Under the pieces are notes generated by a model, which saw only the letters and a program-made list of their open reading frames with translations, did no database searches and was not told where the DNA came from. From Metaruminococcus_A sp003150405 (GTDB lineage Bacteria > Bacillota > Clostridia > Oscillospirales > Ruminococcaceae), in contig CABUBB010000025.1 of NCBI GenBank assembly GCA_902489745.1, forward strand, positions 1-27,583: a DNA stretch of 27,583 nt, read 5' to 3'. Position 1 is the first letter of the stretch, and each line of letters opens with the position of its first letter. Made by a program: the position numbers and the translations under genes. Below, one piece after another: positions 15,047 through 22,816 of the stretch.

Positions 15047-15064
15047 GCAGCCGGCTCTGTTTTC
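15036..15064 (+). terminator. Weak terminator after the Cys-rich gene
   Basis: AGCCGG (15036-15041) pairs with CCGGCT (15051-15056), followed by CTGTTTT. The stem spans the stop codon and is short. Confidence 0.4.
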
Positions 15065-15141
15065 ACCCTCGGCCCGGCGCTTGAAGAGCTGGACTGTTTC
15101 GGCTGAGAAATGGATGGTCTGCTCTTAGGATAAATCATACC

Positions 15142-15170
15142 TTGTAATCCTAGAAAACCTATCGTATAAT
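15142..15170 (+). promoter_or_regulatory. Promoter of the Rrf2 gene
   Basis: TTGTAA (15142-15147), 17-bp spacer, TATAAT (15165-15170), ending 22 nt before the start codon. Confidence 0.7.
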
Positions 15171-15192
15171 AAGAGAAAAGGAGGGGATCCGG

Positions 15193-15630
15193 ATGAAGAT
15201 TTCAACCAAAGGGCGGTATGCTCTCCGCCTGATGCTCGATTTGGCCGAACATAACACTGGCGAATATATTGCGCTGAAGGATATATCGGCCCGGCAGGGA
15301 GTTTCGGTCAAATATCTGGAGCAGATTGTAACCCAGCTCAGCCGCGCTGGATTTTTGAAGAGCACTAGAGGGCCGCAGGGAGGATACAAATTGGCCAAGA
15401 CACCCTGCGAATATACCGTAGGAGCCATTTTACGCATTACCGAAGGCAGCCTGGCCCCGGTTGCCTGTCTAGAGGACGAACCGAACCAGTGCCCGCGGTT
15501 TGGAGATTGTGCAACTATTGCGTTCTGGCAAGGATTGTACCAAGCGATTAATAATTATGTAGATGGTACCACGCTGGAACAGCTTCTTGACAGCGCCAAA
15601 CAGCGTGCAGCGTATGAATTTAATATTTAA
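15193..15630 (+). CDS. Rrf2-family regulator with three cysteines (IscR/CymR-like)
   Basis: A 145-residue Rrf2 winged-helix regulator: MKISTKGRYALRLMLDLAEH, then SVKYLEQIVTQLSRAGFLKSTRGPQGGYKL in the recognition region. It carries three cysteines in ACLEDEPNQCPRFGDC (C92, C100, C106; C-x7-C-x5-C), close to the C-x5-C-x5-C that binds a [2Fe-2S] cluster in IscR. CymR, the cysteine-metabolism repressor of Bacillus, belongs to the same family but lacks these residues and senses sulfur through CysK. The gene lies just before a metY-cysK operon, which favours a sulfur-assimilation target, while the cysteines favour Fe-S sensing. The Shine-Dalgarno is AAAGGAGGGG. Confidence 0.88.
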   Translation: MKISTKGRYALRLMLDLAEHNTGEYIALKDISARQGVSVKYLEQIVTQLSRAGFLKSTRGPQGGYKLAKTPCEYTVGAILRITEGSLAPVACLEDEPNQCPRFGDCATIAFWQGLYQAINNYVDGTTLEQLLDSAKQRAAYEFNI

Positions 15631-15727
15631 GCTTTCCGGCAGTCTTACAGACAACCGCTTTGTTTCCATGCGCTGTTCTGCATTTTTATAGGACAATTAT
15701 CTGCTGGAATAATATTTACAAATCCTC

Positions 15728-15756
15728 TTGACAGTGAAACATGTTTTGTATATAAT
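15728..15756 (+). promoter_or_regulatory. Strong promoter of the metY-cysK operon
   Basis: TTGACA (15728-15733), 17-bp spacer, TATAAT (15751-15756). Both hexamers match consensus, so down-regulation by an operator or leader is to be expected. Confidence 0.85.
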
Positions 15757-15784
15757 TAATTCATATTAAACATATATGAATTAA
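15756..15784. promoter_or_regulatory. 11-bp perfect inverted repeat at the transcription start
   Basis: TTAATTCATAT (15756-15766) and ATATGAATTAA (15774-15784) with a 7-bp spacer. It starts at the last base of the -10 and covers the expected start site near 15763, so it is well placed as a repressor operator. The Rrf2 protein encoded upstream is the obvious candidate, but this is not proven. Confidence 0.65.
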
Positions 15785-15808
15785 AGGATTAAGAAAGGCG
15801 TGGTGTTC

Positions 15809-15871
15809 ATGAAACACTCTGTATATGCCCGGCTCTGCTGGAACGGCGCAATGTCCCGAATGTATTGTTGA
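15809..15871 (+). CDS. 20-residue upstream ORF, candidate leader peptide
   Basis: A short frame in the 5' leader of the metY-cysK operon: ATG 15809, TGA at 15869-15871, peptide MKHSVYARLC followed by WNGAMSRMYC. It has an upstream AAAGGCG. The last sense codon is Cys and another Cys lies at position 10. The location between a strong promoter and sulfur genes suggests translation-dependent control, such as slowing at Cys codons when charged tRNA-Cys is scarce. I see no terminator or clear RBS-sequestering hairpin downstream; GGCGC in the ORF (15844-15848) could pair with GCGCC near 15905-15909. It may also be fortuitous. Confidence 0.45.
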   Translation: MKHSVYARLCWNGAMSRMYC

Positions 15872-15937
15872 TTTTTACAAATGTAAGTGATAGAGGGGCA
15901 ATGGCGCCTCCGTTTCAACAGAAATGAGGAATATGAC

Positions 15938-17227
15938 ATGAACAGCAATCCTAAAAATTATCGTTTTGAAACCCTTCAACTTCATGTGGGGCAGGAACAG
16001 CCGGATTCCACAACCGGTTCCCGTGCGGTTCCCATTTATCAGACGACTTCTTATGTCTTTCACGACTGCGATCATGCGGCAGCACGGTTTGGATTGACCG
16101 ACGCGGGAAATATTTACGGAAGGCTGACCAACCCGACACAGGACATTTTTGAACAGCGTATTGCGGCGCTGGAAGGGGGAGTTGCGGCATTGGCTGTTGC
16201 ATCCGGGGCTGCCGCGGTGACCTATACCCTGCAAAATCTTGCGCAGGCGGGCGGGCACATTGTTGCGGCAAAGACGTTATATGGCGGCAGCTACAACCTT
16301 TTGGAGCATACCTTGCCGGAATACGGCATCACATCTACATTGGTTGACCCGGATAATCCGGATCATTTTGAACAGGCTATTCAAGAGAACACCAAGGCAA
16401 TTTATATTGAAACGCTAGGAAATCCGAATTCCAGCCTGATTGATGTGGAGGCAGTCGCGGAAATTGCCCACCGGCACCGGATTCCACTGGTGGTGGATAA
16501 CACCTTTGCTTCACCGTTTCTGTTCCGCCCGCTGGAACATGGAGCGGATCTGGTAGTGGAATCGGCGACGAAATTTATCGGCGGACATGGAACGGCTATT
16601 GGCGGCGTTATTATTGATGGCGGCCGGTTTGACTGGGAGGCGTCGGGAAAATTTCCGTCGCTGGCCGAGCCGAATCCCAGCTACCACGGCCTGAGCTTTA
16701 CTAAAGCGGCAGGAGCTGCGGCGTTTGTCACCAAAATACGCGCCATTTTGCTGCGCGATATGGGGGCAACTCTCTCGCCGTTTCATGCGTTTTTGTTTTT
16801 GCAGGGGTTGGAAACCCTTTCGCTGCGGGTAGAGCGCCATGTGGAAAATGCCCTTAAAGTGGTCGATTACCTGAGCCGTCACCCAATGGTGGAACGGGTG
16901 AACCATCCATCTCTGCCAAGCAGCCCCTATCACGCCCTGTATAAGCGGTATTTCCCGCAGGGAGCGGGCTCGATTTTCACCTTTGAAATCAAAGGTGGGG
17001 CAGAAGAAGCCAAGCGGTTCATCGATCGCCTTGAAATTTTTTCGCTGCTCGCCAATGTAGCGGATGCCAAGTCGCTGGTCATTCACCCGGCTTCCACGAC
17101 CCATTCCCAGATGACAGCAGAGGAGCTTGCGGGCTCCGGTATCCGGCCGAATACCATCCGGCTTTCGATTGGTCTGGAACACATTGACGATCTTCTCGCA
17201 GATCTTGAACAAGCATTTCACGCATAA
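15938..17227 (+). CDS. O-acetylhomoserine sulfhydrylase (MetY type)
   Basis: A 429-residue PLP enzyme of the Cys/Met metabolism family. YRFETLQLHVGQEQPDSTTGSRAVPIYQTTSYVF, the long form length of about 430 and VVESATKFIGGHGTAIGG (PLP lysine about K212) are typical of MetY, which joins sulfide to O-acetylhomoserine to give homocysteine. Cystathionine synthases and lyases of this family are shorter, near 380-400. ATG 15938 lies about 8 nt after GAGGA. The gene is 16 nt before cysK, so one transcript provides both homocysteine and cysteine from sulfide. The leader upstream carries a strong promoter, a palindrome and a short ORF. Confidence 0.9.
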   Translation: MNSNPKNYRFETLQLHVGQEQPDSTTGSRAVPIYQTTSYVFHDCDHAAARFGLTDAGNIYGRLTNPTQDIFEQRIAALEGGVAALAVASGAAAVTYTLQNLAQAGGHIVAAKTLYGGSYNLLEHTLPEYGITSTLVDPDNPDHFEQAIQENTKAIYIETLGNPNSSLIDVEAVAEIAHRHRIPLVVDNTFASPFLFRPLEHGADLVVESATKFIGGHGTAIGGVIIDGGRFDWEASGKFPSLAEPNPSYHGLSFTKAAGAAAFVTKIRAILLRDMGATLSPFHAFLFLQGLETLSLRVERHVENALKVVDYLSRHPMVERVNHPSLPSSPYHALYKRYFPQGAGSIFTFEIKGGAEEAKRFIDRLEIFSLLANVADAKSLVIHPASTTHSQMTAEELAGSGIRPNTIRLSIGLEHIDDLLADLEQAFHA

Positions 17228-17243
17228 ACAGGAGGAATTTTAT

Positions 17244-18179
17244 ATGGCGCAGATTGCAAAAACTCTGACCGATTTAATTGGAAGAACCCCGCTCTTGGAG
17301 CTTTCCAACTATGAAAAAGCGCATGGATTAGAAGCGCAGATTGTTGCAAAGCTGGAGTATTTCAACCCGGCGGGCAGTGTCAAAGACCGCATTGCCAAGG
17401 CGATGGTGGAAGATGCGGAAACCAAAGGGCTGCTCAAGGAGGGTTCGGTCATCATTGAGCCGACCAGCGGCAACACCGGCATAGGGCTTGCGTCGGTTGC
17501 AGCGGCGCATGGCTACCGTATCATCCTTACCATGCCGGAGACCATGAGTATCGAACGCCGCAACCTGCTCAAGGCTTATGGGGCGGAACTTGTTCTCACC
17601 GAAGGCGCCAAAGGGATGAAAGGCGCCATTGAAAAGGCGGAAGAGCTGGCAAAAGAGATTCCGGGCAGCTTTATTCCTGGGCAGTTTGAAAACCCGGCCA
17701 ATCCGGCGGTGCACCGCGCGACGACCGGTCCGGAAATCTGGGCGGATACTGACGGCAAGGTGGATATTTTTGTTGCGGGAATCGGCACCGGCGGAACCAT
17801 TACCGGCACCGGGGAGTATTTGAAATCCAAAAATCCGGAGGTCAAGGTTGTGGCGGTGGAGCCGGCTTCGTCGCCAGTGCTGTCCGGTGGAAAGCCCGGC
17901 CCGCATAAAATTCAGGGCATTGGCGCTGGATTTGTACCGGACACCCTCAATACCCAAATTTACGATGAAATTATTCAAGTGGAGAATGAGGACGCTTTTG
18001 TGGCGGGCCGTTCCATTGCCAAAACCGAAGGGCTTCTGGTGGGAATTTCTTCTGGCGCAGCGGTTTGGGCTGCAGAACAGCTTGCCAAACGCCCGGAAAA
18101 CAAGGGCAAGCGCATTGTTGTGTTGCTGCCGGATACCGGTGAACGATACCTCTCCACCCCGATGTTTACCGAAGCATAA
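17244..18179 (+). CDS. cysK: Cysteine synthase A (O-acetylserine sulfhydrylase)
   Basis: A 311-residue fold-type II PLP enzyme that makes cysteine from O-acetylserine and sulfide. PLP lysine K47 is in FNPAGSVKDRIA, the substrate loop in PTSGNTGIGLA, the phosphate-binding loop in GTGGTITGTG, and the C-terminal GISSGAAVWAA and LLPDTGERYLST motifs are intact. The length is normal. ATG 17244 follows AGGAGGAATT, 16 nt after the sulfhydrylase stop; an earlier in-frame start would overlap that gene. CysK also acts as a CymR co-repressor in Bacillus, of interest because an Rrf2 gene lies upstream. Confidence 0.95.
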   Translation: MAQIAKTLTDLIGRTPLLELSNYEKAHGLEAQIVAKLEYFNPAGSVKDRIAKAMVEDAETKGLLKEGSVIIEPTSGNTGIGLASVAAAHGYRIILTMPETMSIERRNLLKAYGAELVLTEGAKGMKGAIEKAEELAKEIPGSFIPGQFENPANPAVHRATTGPEIWADTDGKVDIFVAGIGTGGTITGTGEYLKSKNPEVKVVAVEPASSPVLSGGKPGPHKIQGIGAGFVPDTLNTQIYDEIIQVENEDAFVAGRSIAKTEGLLVGISSGAAVWAAEQLAKRPENKGKRIVVLLPDTGERYLSTPMFTEA

Positions 18180-18493
18180 TGAATTGAACTGCGGTTCGTG
18201 GGCGTATGTGGGTGTTTTGTCCCCCCGTGTAATGTCGAAATCAAAGCAGGCGCTGGATCACAATCCAGCGCCTGCTGTTGTTTTGGAGTAGGATGCAAAG
18301 CATTCAAATCCATTTCGGCTTTAAACTACTGACAGCTGCAGAAATTAGAAAGGATAGCGACCGCCTTGAGAAGCACGGCCTAAAAAGCCGGCTTAAGGGG
18401 AGATGTATTTCTTAGAAAAATTGGTTTGTATGATTTTTATATGAAACATACTGCCGTGTGGAGGGGGTTCGACTTGCCCGAATTAGACAGGCT
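18180..18493. other. Intergenic region with the cysK terminator
   Basis: The first 100 bp hold the cysK terminator. From 18300 to 18493 I see no gene, RBS-led frame or repeat. A short GCCGGC-centred stretch near 18390 followed by T residues on the minus strand could weakly terminate the acetyltransferase transcript, but the stem is too short to call. Confidence 0.5.
18245..18284 (+). terminator. Intrinsic terminator after cysK
   Basis: A perfect 14-bp stem (18245-18258 with 18263-18276), CACA loop, then GTTGTTTT. Confidence 0.9.
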
Positions 18494-18988
18494 TTATTTA
18501 CAAAAACTTTCCCGGGTGCATTCCATCCGCAGGGCTTTCCAGCCGTTGTCCCGCAAGACCCACCCCTTTTCCAGAAATCCGGCCTTTTGGTAACAGCGGA
18601 TTGCCCCTTTGTTGAAATCAAACACCCAGAGCCGGACGGTCTCCATCCCGAGCCTGTTAAAGGCATAGCGAACCGCTTGGCGCAGGCTTTGTGCGCCGAT
18701 GCCCAGTCCGCGGTAGTGGCGGTCAACTAAAAAACGGCAGATGGCACATTCGCGCAATGTTTCGTCCACATGGTCGATGGAAAGGGTGCCGGCTGGTTTG
18801 CCATCGTAAAGAATGAGGAACGGCTTGCAGTTGGGATCGTGAATTTTTGCGATTACCTGCCCTATGGAGAGCGGATACTGATAGCTGGCGCCGGCCCACT
18901 GATAGAGAAAATCGGCGTCAGTTCCCAGATTCATGGCGGTAATAAGCGGTGCGTCGCTGTCGGTCATAAGACGGATGGTTACCTGCAT
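18494..18988 (-). CDS. GNAT-family N-acetyltransferase
   Basis: A 164-residue acetyltransferase of the GNAT fold. The acetyl-CoA pyrophosphate loop is RHYRGLGIGAQSL (about 92-104), followed by LGMETVRLWVFDFNKGAIRCYQKAGF, typical of the RimJ/RimL-like (Acetyltransf_3) group. The acceptor is unknown; protein N-termini, polyamines or drugs are all possible. ATG 18988 lies 6-7 nt after GGAGGAAA; a longer frame has no RBS. It is a single-gene unit with its own promoter and no functional link to its neighbours. Confidence 0.85.
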   Translation of the reverse strand: MQVTIRLMTDSDAPLITAMNLGTDADFLYQWAGASYQYPLSIGQVIAKIHDPNCKPFLILYDGKPAGTLSIDHVDETLRECAICRFLVDRHYRGLGIGAQSLRQAVRYAFNRLGMETVRLWVFDFNKGAIRCYQKAGFLEKGWVLRDNGWKALRMECTRESFCK

Positions 18989-19018
18989 AGCATTTCCTCC
19001 AAAAGATGTCTTGTTGCC

Positions 19019-19047
19019 ATTGTAATCCATTTTGGGGGTGATTACAA
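19019..19047 (-). promoter_or_regulatory. Promoter of the acetyltransferase gene
   Basis: On the minus strand: TTGTAA (19042-19047), 17-bp spacer, TACAAT (19019-19024), about 30 nt before the start codon. Confidence 0.7.
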
Positions 19048-19341
19048 GTCAGAAAACGGGACCTCGAAAGAAAGCAGACTGGCCTCGTGGTTTTCAAAAA
19101 AAGAGCAAATGGTTAAGCGATCCGTGAAGCCCTATGGACAAAGGCCCTGCAACACGAATATAAAAGGAACTTTATGCTGATTCAGCAACAAATATGAATG
19201 CTTTTGTTTTTCATGGGCATGAGAAACAGCACCTAGTTTGAGCACCCACAAAAAGGGGGATTTTGGATAAACGCAGTACAGACATTGCTGCTTCAAAAGC
19301 GATTGCAGGCAGCTTGAAATGCGTGATGGACTTGTATATAT

Positions 19342-19370
19342 AAAAGTCCCCGGAGAATCACTCCGGGGAC
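19342..19370 (-). terminator. Intrinsic terminator of the ABC-importer operon
   Basis: A 10-bp GC-rich stem (19346-19355 with 19361-19370), AATCA loop; on the minus strand it is followed by TTTTATATA. It lies just past the last gene of the operon. Confidence 0.85.
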
Positions 19371-19375
19371 GAGTT

Positions 19376-20128
19376 TTACCGCTCACGGCGAAAGGCTGGG
19401 TCCGGTACGGGAATGGAGGAGAGCAGCGCCTGTGTGTATGAATGTTCTGGATGCCGGAACAGGTGGCTGGCGGATGCTGTTTCTACCAAAACGCCATCTT
19501 TCATAACGCCAACGGTATCGCAAAGATGGCGTACAAGGGAAAGGTCATGCGCAATGAACAGGATGGACATGCCGGTCTCCTCCCGCAGACTGCGGAACAG
19601 GTCAATCACCTGTGCTTGCAGGGAAACGTCAAGGGAAGCAACCGGCTCGTCGGCAATGAGCAGGTCAGGATCCAGCATGAGAGCCCGCGCAATGCAGACG
19701 CGCTGCTGCTGGCCGCCGGAAAAGTCCGAGGGAAGTTCGTAAAAACAGTGCGGCTCCAACCCGACCTTTTGCAGCAGTTTCAGCGCCTTTTCCCGGCGCG
19801 AGGCCCGGCTGCCGCTGTGCCGGATGACAAGCGGTTCCATCACACTTTGCCCAATGGTGAGACGCGGGCTGAGCGCGGCGGTTGCATCCTGAAAAATCAT
19901 CTGCATTTCTTGTCCGTGAAACTGGATGCTGCCGGCAGTGGGACGGTTGAGCCCGACGAGACAACGCCCGGTAGTTGACTTGCCGGAACCCGATTCCCCG
20001 ACCAGCCCAAAAATTTCTCCGCGCCGGATGGCAAGGGAAACGTCTTTGACCGCTTCAACAATCTGCCCGTGTGCAGAGCGAAAGGTCATGGAGAGATGGG
20101 ACGCTTCGAGAATGATATCATTCGGCAT
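19376..20128 (-). CDS. Peptide/nickel-type ABC importer, second ATPase (OppF/DppF-like)
   Basis: A 250-residue ATP-binding subunit. Walker A is GLVGESGSGKSTTGR (about 39-53), the Q-loop region MQMIFQD, the signature SGGQQQRVCIARAL, Walker B LLIADEPVASLD and the switch histidine in FIAHDLS. Hydrolysis should be intact. Two features depart from OppF: the segment between the third strand and the Q-loop (GSIQFHGQEMQMIFQD) lacks roughly 15 residues, and the C-terminal oligopeptide (HPY) extension is missing, giving a length like NikE. ATG 20128 follows GGGAGGGTGA; it overlaps the end of the preceding ATPase gene by 11 nt. Confidence 0.9.
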   Translation of the reverse strand: MPNDIILEASHLSMTFRSAHGQIVEAVKDVSLAIRRGEIFGLVGESGSGKSTTGRCLVGLNRPTAGSIQFHGQEMQMIFQDATAALSPRLTIGQSVMEPLVIRHSGSRASRREKALKLLQKVGLEPHCFYELPSDFSGGQQQRVCIARALMLDPDLLIADEPVASLDVSLQAQVIDLFRSLREETGMSILFIAHDLSLVRHLCDTVGVMKDGVLVETASASHLFRHPEHSYTQALLSSIPVPDPAFRRER

Positions 20129-21146
20129 GGACAATCACCCTCCCGTTCTCCACCCGCACAGGCGGTGTAACCGACGGCGCATCCGGATGGGCAAGCCAGG
20201 AGGCGACACTGTGCGTTTCGGTCACCTGGAACAGCGGCGGTTCTTCTTCATAATCAATAGCGAGTGCATAACGGTTGCGGGGAGCGAAAGCGTCTCCTTT
20301 TGGCGGTTCGCGCAGGTCGGGCGCGGCGCCCGGCAGCAGAAAAGAGGAGTCGCCTATGCATTCCGCACAGGGAAGTGCAGCAAAAAGGCCCCAGGTGTAA
20401 GGGTGGCGCGGATCGGCAAACAGTTCTTCTGTTTTGGCGCTTTCCACAATTTTACCTGCATACATAACCGCAACCCGGTCGGCAATCTGCGCGACGACGC
20501 TCAGGTCGTGGGTGATAAACAGAATGGCAATTCCGGTGTGCATTTGCAGGGAGGAGAGCAGTTCCAAAATCTGCGCCTGAATGGTGGTGTCCAACGCCGT
20601 TGTCGGTTCATCGGCAATGAGAATTTTTGGCTCTGCGGCAAGCGCAATGGCGATAACGGCACGTTGGAGCATCCCACCGGAAAATTCGTGCGGGTATTGG
20701 CGCATCCGCTGTTCCGGCTGTGGAATCCCCACAAGTTTTAACAGCTCCAGTGCTTTTGCCATACGCTCTTTCCGGCTGCACTTCCGGTGCGCGCCGACCG
20801 CTTCTGCGACCTGAACGCCAATGGTCATTGTAGGGTCAAGAACCGTGGCGGGATTCTGGAATACCATGCCGATTTCATTGCCGCGGACTTGCGAGAGCGC
20901 TTTCTCGGACATGGCGGACAGACATTGTCCACTGTAGTGAATGCTTCCACCGCTGATGTGCCCCCGCCGGTGCAGGATACCCAGAATGGATTTACAGAGT
21001 ACCGACTTGCCGCATCCGGATTCACCAACCAAAGCCAGTGTCTCGCCGGCATAAAGCTCAAAGGAGACGCCGCGCACTGCGTGTACCGTCCCAGATTCGG
21101 TTGTAAAATCAATGTGTAGATCCTGCACAGTGAGCAGCGGCTGCAT
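20118..21146 (-). CDS. Peptide/nickel-type ABC importer, first ATPase (OppD/DppD-like)
   Basis: A 342-residue ATPase with Walker A LVGESGCGKSVL, Q-loop MVFQNP, signature FSGGMLQRAVIA, Walker B ILIADEPTTALD and FITHDLSVV. The C-terminal oligopeptide (HPY) extension is present (about 250-330), but the four cysteines usual in that motif (GC-x-F-x2-RC ... C ... HxVxC) appear replaced: GDAFAPRNRYA, IDYEEEPP and HSVASW. In OppD/DppD of other bacteria those cysteines hold a [4Fe-4S] cluster; this copy should lack it. ATG 21146 follows AAGGAGGCGA. Confidence 0.9.
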   Translation of the reverse strand: MQPLLTVQDLHIDFTTESGTVHAVRGVSFELYAGETLALVGESGCGKSVLCKSILGILHRRGHISGGSIHYSGQCLSAMSEKALSQVRGNEIGMVFQNPATVLDPTMTIGVQVAEAVGAHRKCSRKERMAKALELLKLVGIPQPEQRMRQYPHEFSGGMLQRAVIAIALAAEPKILIADEPTTALDTTIQAQILELLSSLQMHTGIAILFITHDLSVVAQIADRVAVMYAGKIVESAKTEELFADPRHPYTWGLFAALPCAECIGDSSFLLPGAAPDLREPPKGDAFAPRNRYALAIDYEEEPPLFQVTETHSVASWLAHPDAPSVTPPVRVENGRVIVHAE

Positions 21147-21265
21147 AGATTCGCCTCCTTTTTCAGAGATAAAAATGTGTAAGTAGGGGATGGGGGACAA
21201 GTCTGTCTGGGATGGCATTGCTTACAGGAACATGCTGGGCGCAGTCAGGATGGTGTGCTTCCGCA

Positions 21266-22816
21266 TTATGCGATTGTCCATTCAGCGATGTTCCAGAAGA
21301 TGCCAACCCCGTGGTGGCCCAGCACGGTATCCGTCGTCATACCGCTGATGTTTGCCTTGCCCACATACAGGGCGTCTACATAGGCAATAAAGGTATAGGG
21401 CAGGTCTTTGGCAAGTTCGGTCTGGAACTCTTGGTAATAAGAAAGACGCTCGGCGTCATCATCGGTTTCCCGCGCTTTCTGGAGCAGCTCATCCACCTTG
21501 GTGTTGGAGTAGCTGCTGTAGTTGGCTCCTTTATTGGTGCCGAAAACCTTGTAGGTGTGGTCATCCGGGTCAAACGGGCTGCCCCATCCAATCAGGTAGG
21601 CGGCCTGGCCGGCCCAGTCAATGTCAGATTTGATTTCTACCGTCACATCTGCTCCAATTTCCCCAAGCTGCTGTGCACAGATGTTTGCCATGTCAATGCG
21701 TACCTGGTCGCCCTCGCTGCAGGAGATGACAAACCGCAGCGGCGTGCCGTTCTTCTCATAAATGCCGTCGGTATTCAGAGACCATCCGGCTGCTTCCAGC
21801 AATTCTTTGGCCTTTGCCGGATTATAGGAGAATTTCTCCATATCCGGGTTGTTGTAAGGGCCGGCCTGCAAAGGAGAATAGGCAATCTCTCCATGGCCGA
21901 GCAGAACGCTGTCAATAATTGCCTGCCGGTCGATGGCATAGCTCAGTGCGTTTGGCAGTTCACGGTTGTTTTTGAACAGGTCGTTGTTGAAGTTATAGAG
22001 GATGCCGCGGTAGTCAGCCGTATTCATATCATAAACGGTGAAATTGCTGTCGTCTCTGAATTGTTCCGCATCCTGCGGAGTGATCTGCGCAAGGTCAAGT
22101 TCACCGGACTGAAGCTGCAAGGCGCGAGCTTTTTCATCCACAACGATTTTAAAAATGATGGTTTCAATGTTGGGTTCTCCGGCAAAATAGTCGGTGTTGC
22201 GTTTCAAGGTAATGCTCTGGCCTTTGTCCCAGGAGGTGAGCTTGTAGGGACCGGTGCCAACCGGGTTCTGGTTAAAGGAGTCGGTTACCAAATCCTTGCC
22301 GTCAAGCAGGTGTTTTGGCAGAATGCCGATGGTCAAATAATCGAGCATGGCGACGTTGGGCGCTTTCAGAGTGATTTTTACAGTGGCGTCATCCGGAGTT
22401 TCAATCGAGGTGATATCCTCGTAGTTTGAAGCAATTTCCGAGACATTATCCGGGTTCATAATGGCCTCTAAGGTGAACTTGACATCTGCGGAGGTGAACG
22501 GCTCACCATCGTGCCATTTCACATCGTCACGGAGCTGGAAGGTGTAGGTATTGGTCGCTTCGTCAAAGTTCCAGTCCTCTGCCAGTGCAGGGACAATCTT
22601 GTTGTCTTTGTCGTGGGCGGTCAGGCCGTTGAAAATGAGGGAGTTGATTTCCCCATGTTCATACAGCGCCGGATTGATGCTGGTATAGTCCCCGCTGCCG
22701 TAGACGAGGGTGCTGTTTTCGCTGTTGTCCCCCTGGCAGGCGGTGAGGGAGAAGAGCATGATTGCTGCAAGAAGCAGAGAGATTAGTTTGCTGTACTTTT
22801 TTATAGATTGCTGCAT
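21266..22816 (-). CDS. Peptide/nickel-type substrate-binding lipoprotein (SBP_bac_5)
   Basis: A 516-residue extracellular binding protein. The signal peptide has the lipobox LTAC (cleavage before about C27), so it is a diacylglyceryl lipoprotein. Family motifs include LVYGSGDYTSINPALYE, ALAEDWNFDEATNTYTFQLRDDVKWHDGEPFTSADVKF, VGTGPYKL and NALSYAIDRQ. Ligand class cannot be read from the sequence; di- or oligopeptides, nickel chelates and other solutes all occur in this family. It overlaps the upstream permease gene by 16 nt and is followed, after about 120 bp, by the ATPase genes. Confidence 0.92.
   Translation of the reverse strand: MQQSIKKYSKLISLLLAAIMLFSLTACQGDNSENSTLVYGSGDYTSINPALYEHGEINSLIFNGLTAHDKDNKIVPALAEDWNFDEATNTYTFQLRDDVKWHDGEPFTSADVKFTLEAIMNPDNVSEIASNYEDITSIETPDDATVKITLKAPNVAMLDYLTIGILPKHLLDGKDLVTDSFNQNPVGTGPYKLTSWDKGQSITLKRNTDYFAGEPNIETIIFKIVVDEKARALQLQSGELDLAQITPQDAEQFRDDSNFTVYDMNTADYRGILYNFNNDLFKNNRELPNALSYAIDRQAIIDSVLLGHGEIAYSPLQAGPYNNPDMEKFSYNPAKAKELLEAAGWSLNTDGIYEKNGTPLRFVISCSEGDQVRIDMANICAQQLGEIGADVTVEIKSDIDWAGQAAYLIGWGSPFDPDDHTYKVFGTNKGANYSSYSNTKVDELLQKARETDDDAERLSYYQEFQTELAKDLPYTFIAYVDALYVGKANISGMTTDTVLGHHGVGIFWNIAEWTIA

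Larger units (their letters stand above)
18989..19375. other. Intergenic region: two control sites, otherwise empty
   Basis: It contains the acetyltransferase promoter (19019-19047) and, at the far end, the ABC-operon terminator (19342-19370). Between 19048 and 19340 I found no supported gene, RNA or repeat; the short frames there lack Shine-Dalgarno sites and recognisable motifs. Confidence 0.5.

Noticed and set aside
15872..15937. T-box or SAM riboswitch before the sulfhydrylase gene
   Set aside because: No T-box GGTGG-N-ACCGCG or SAM-I core is present, and the leader is too short.
18300..18493. Possible gene remnant after cysK
   Set aside because: Short frames lack RBS and motifs; nothing recognisable in six frames.
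21212..22429. 405-codon plus-strand open frame opposite the substrate-binding lipoprotein gene
   Set aside because: It has no RBS or family motif, and the minus-strand protein has a lipobox and clear SBP_bac_5 motifs; the frame is a codon-bias shadow.
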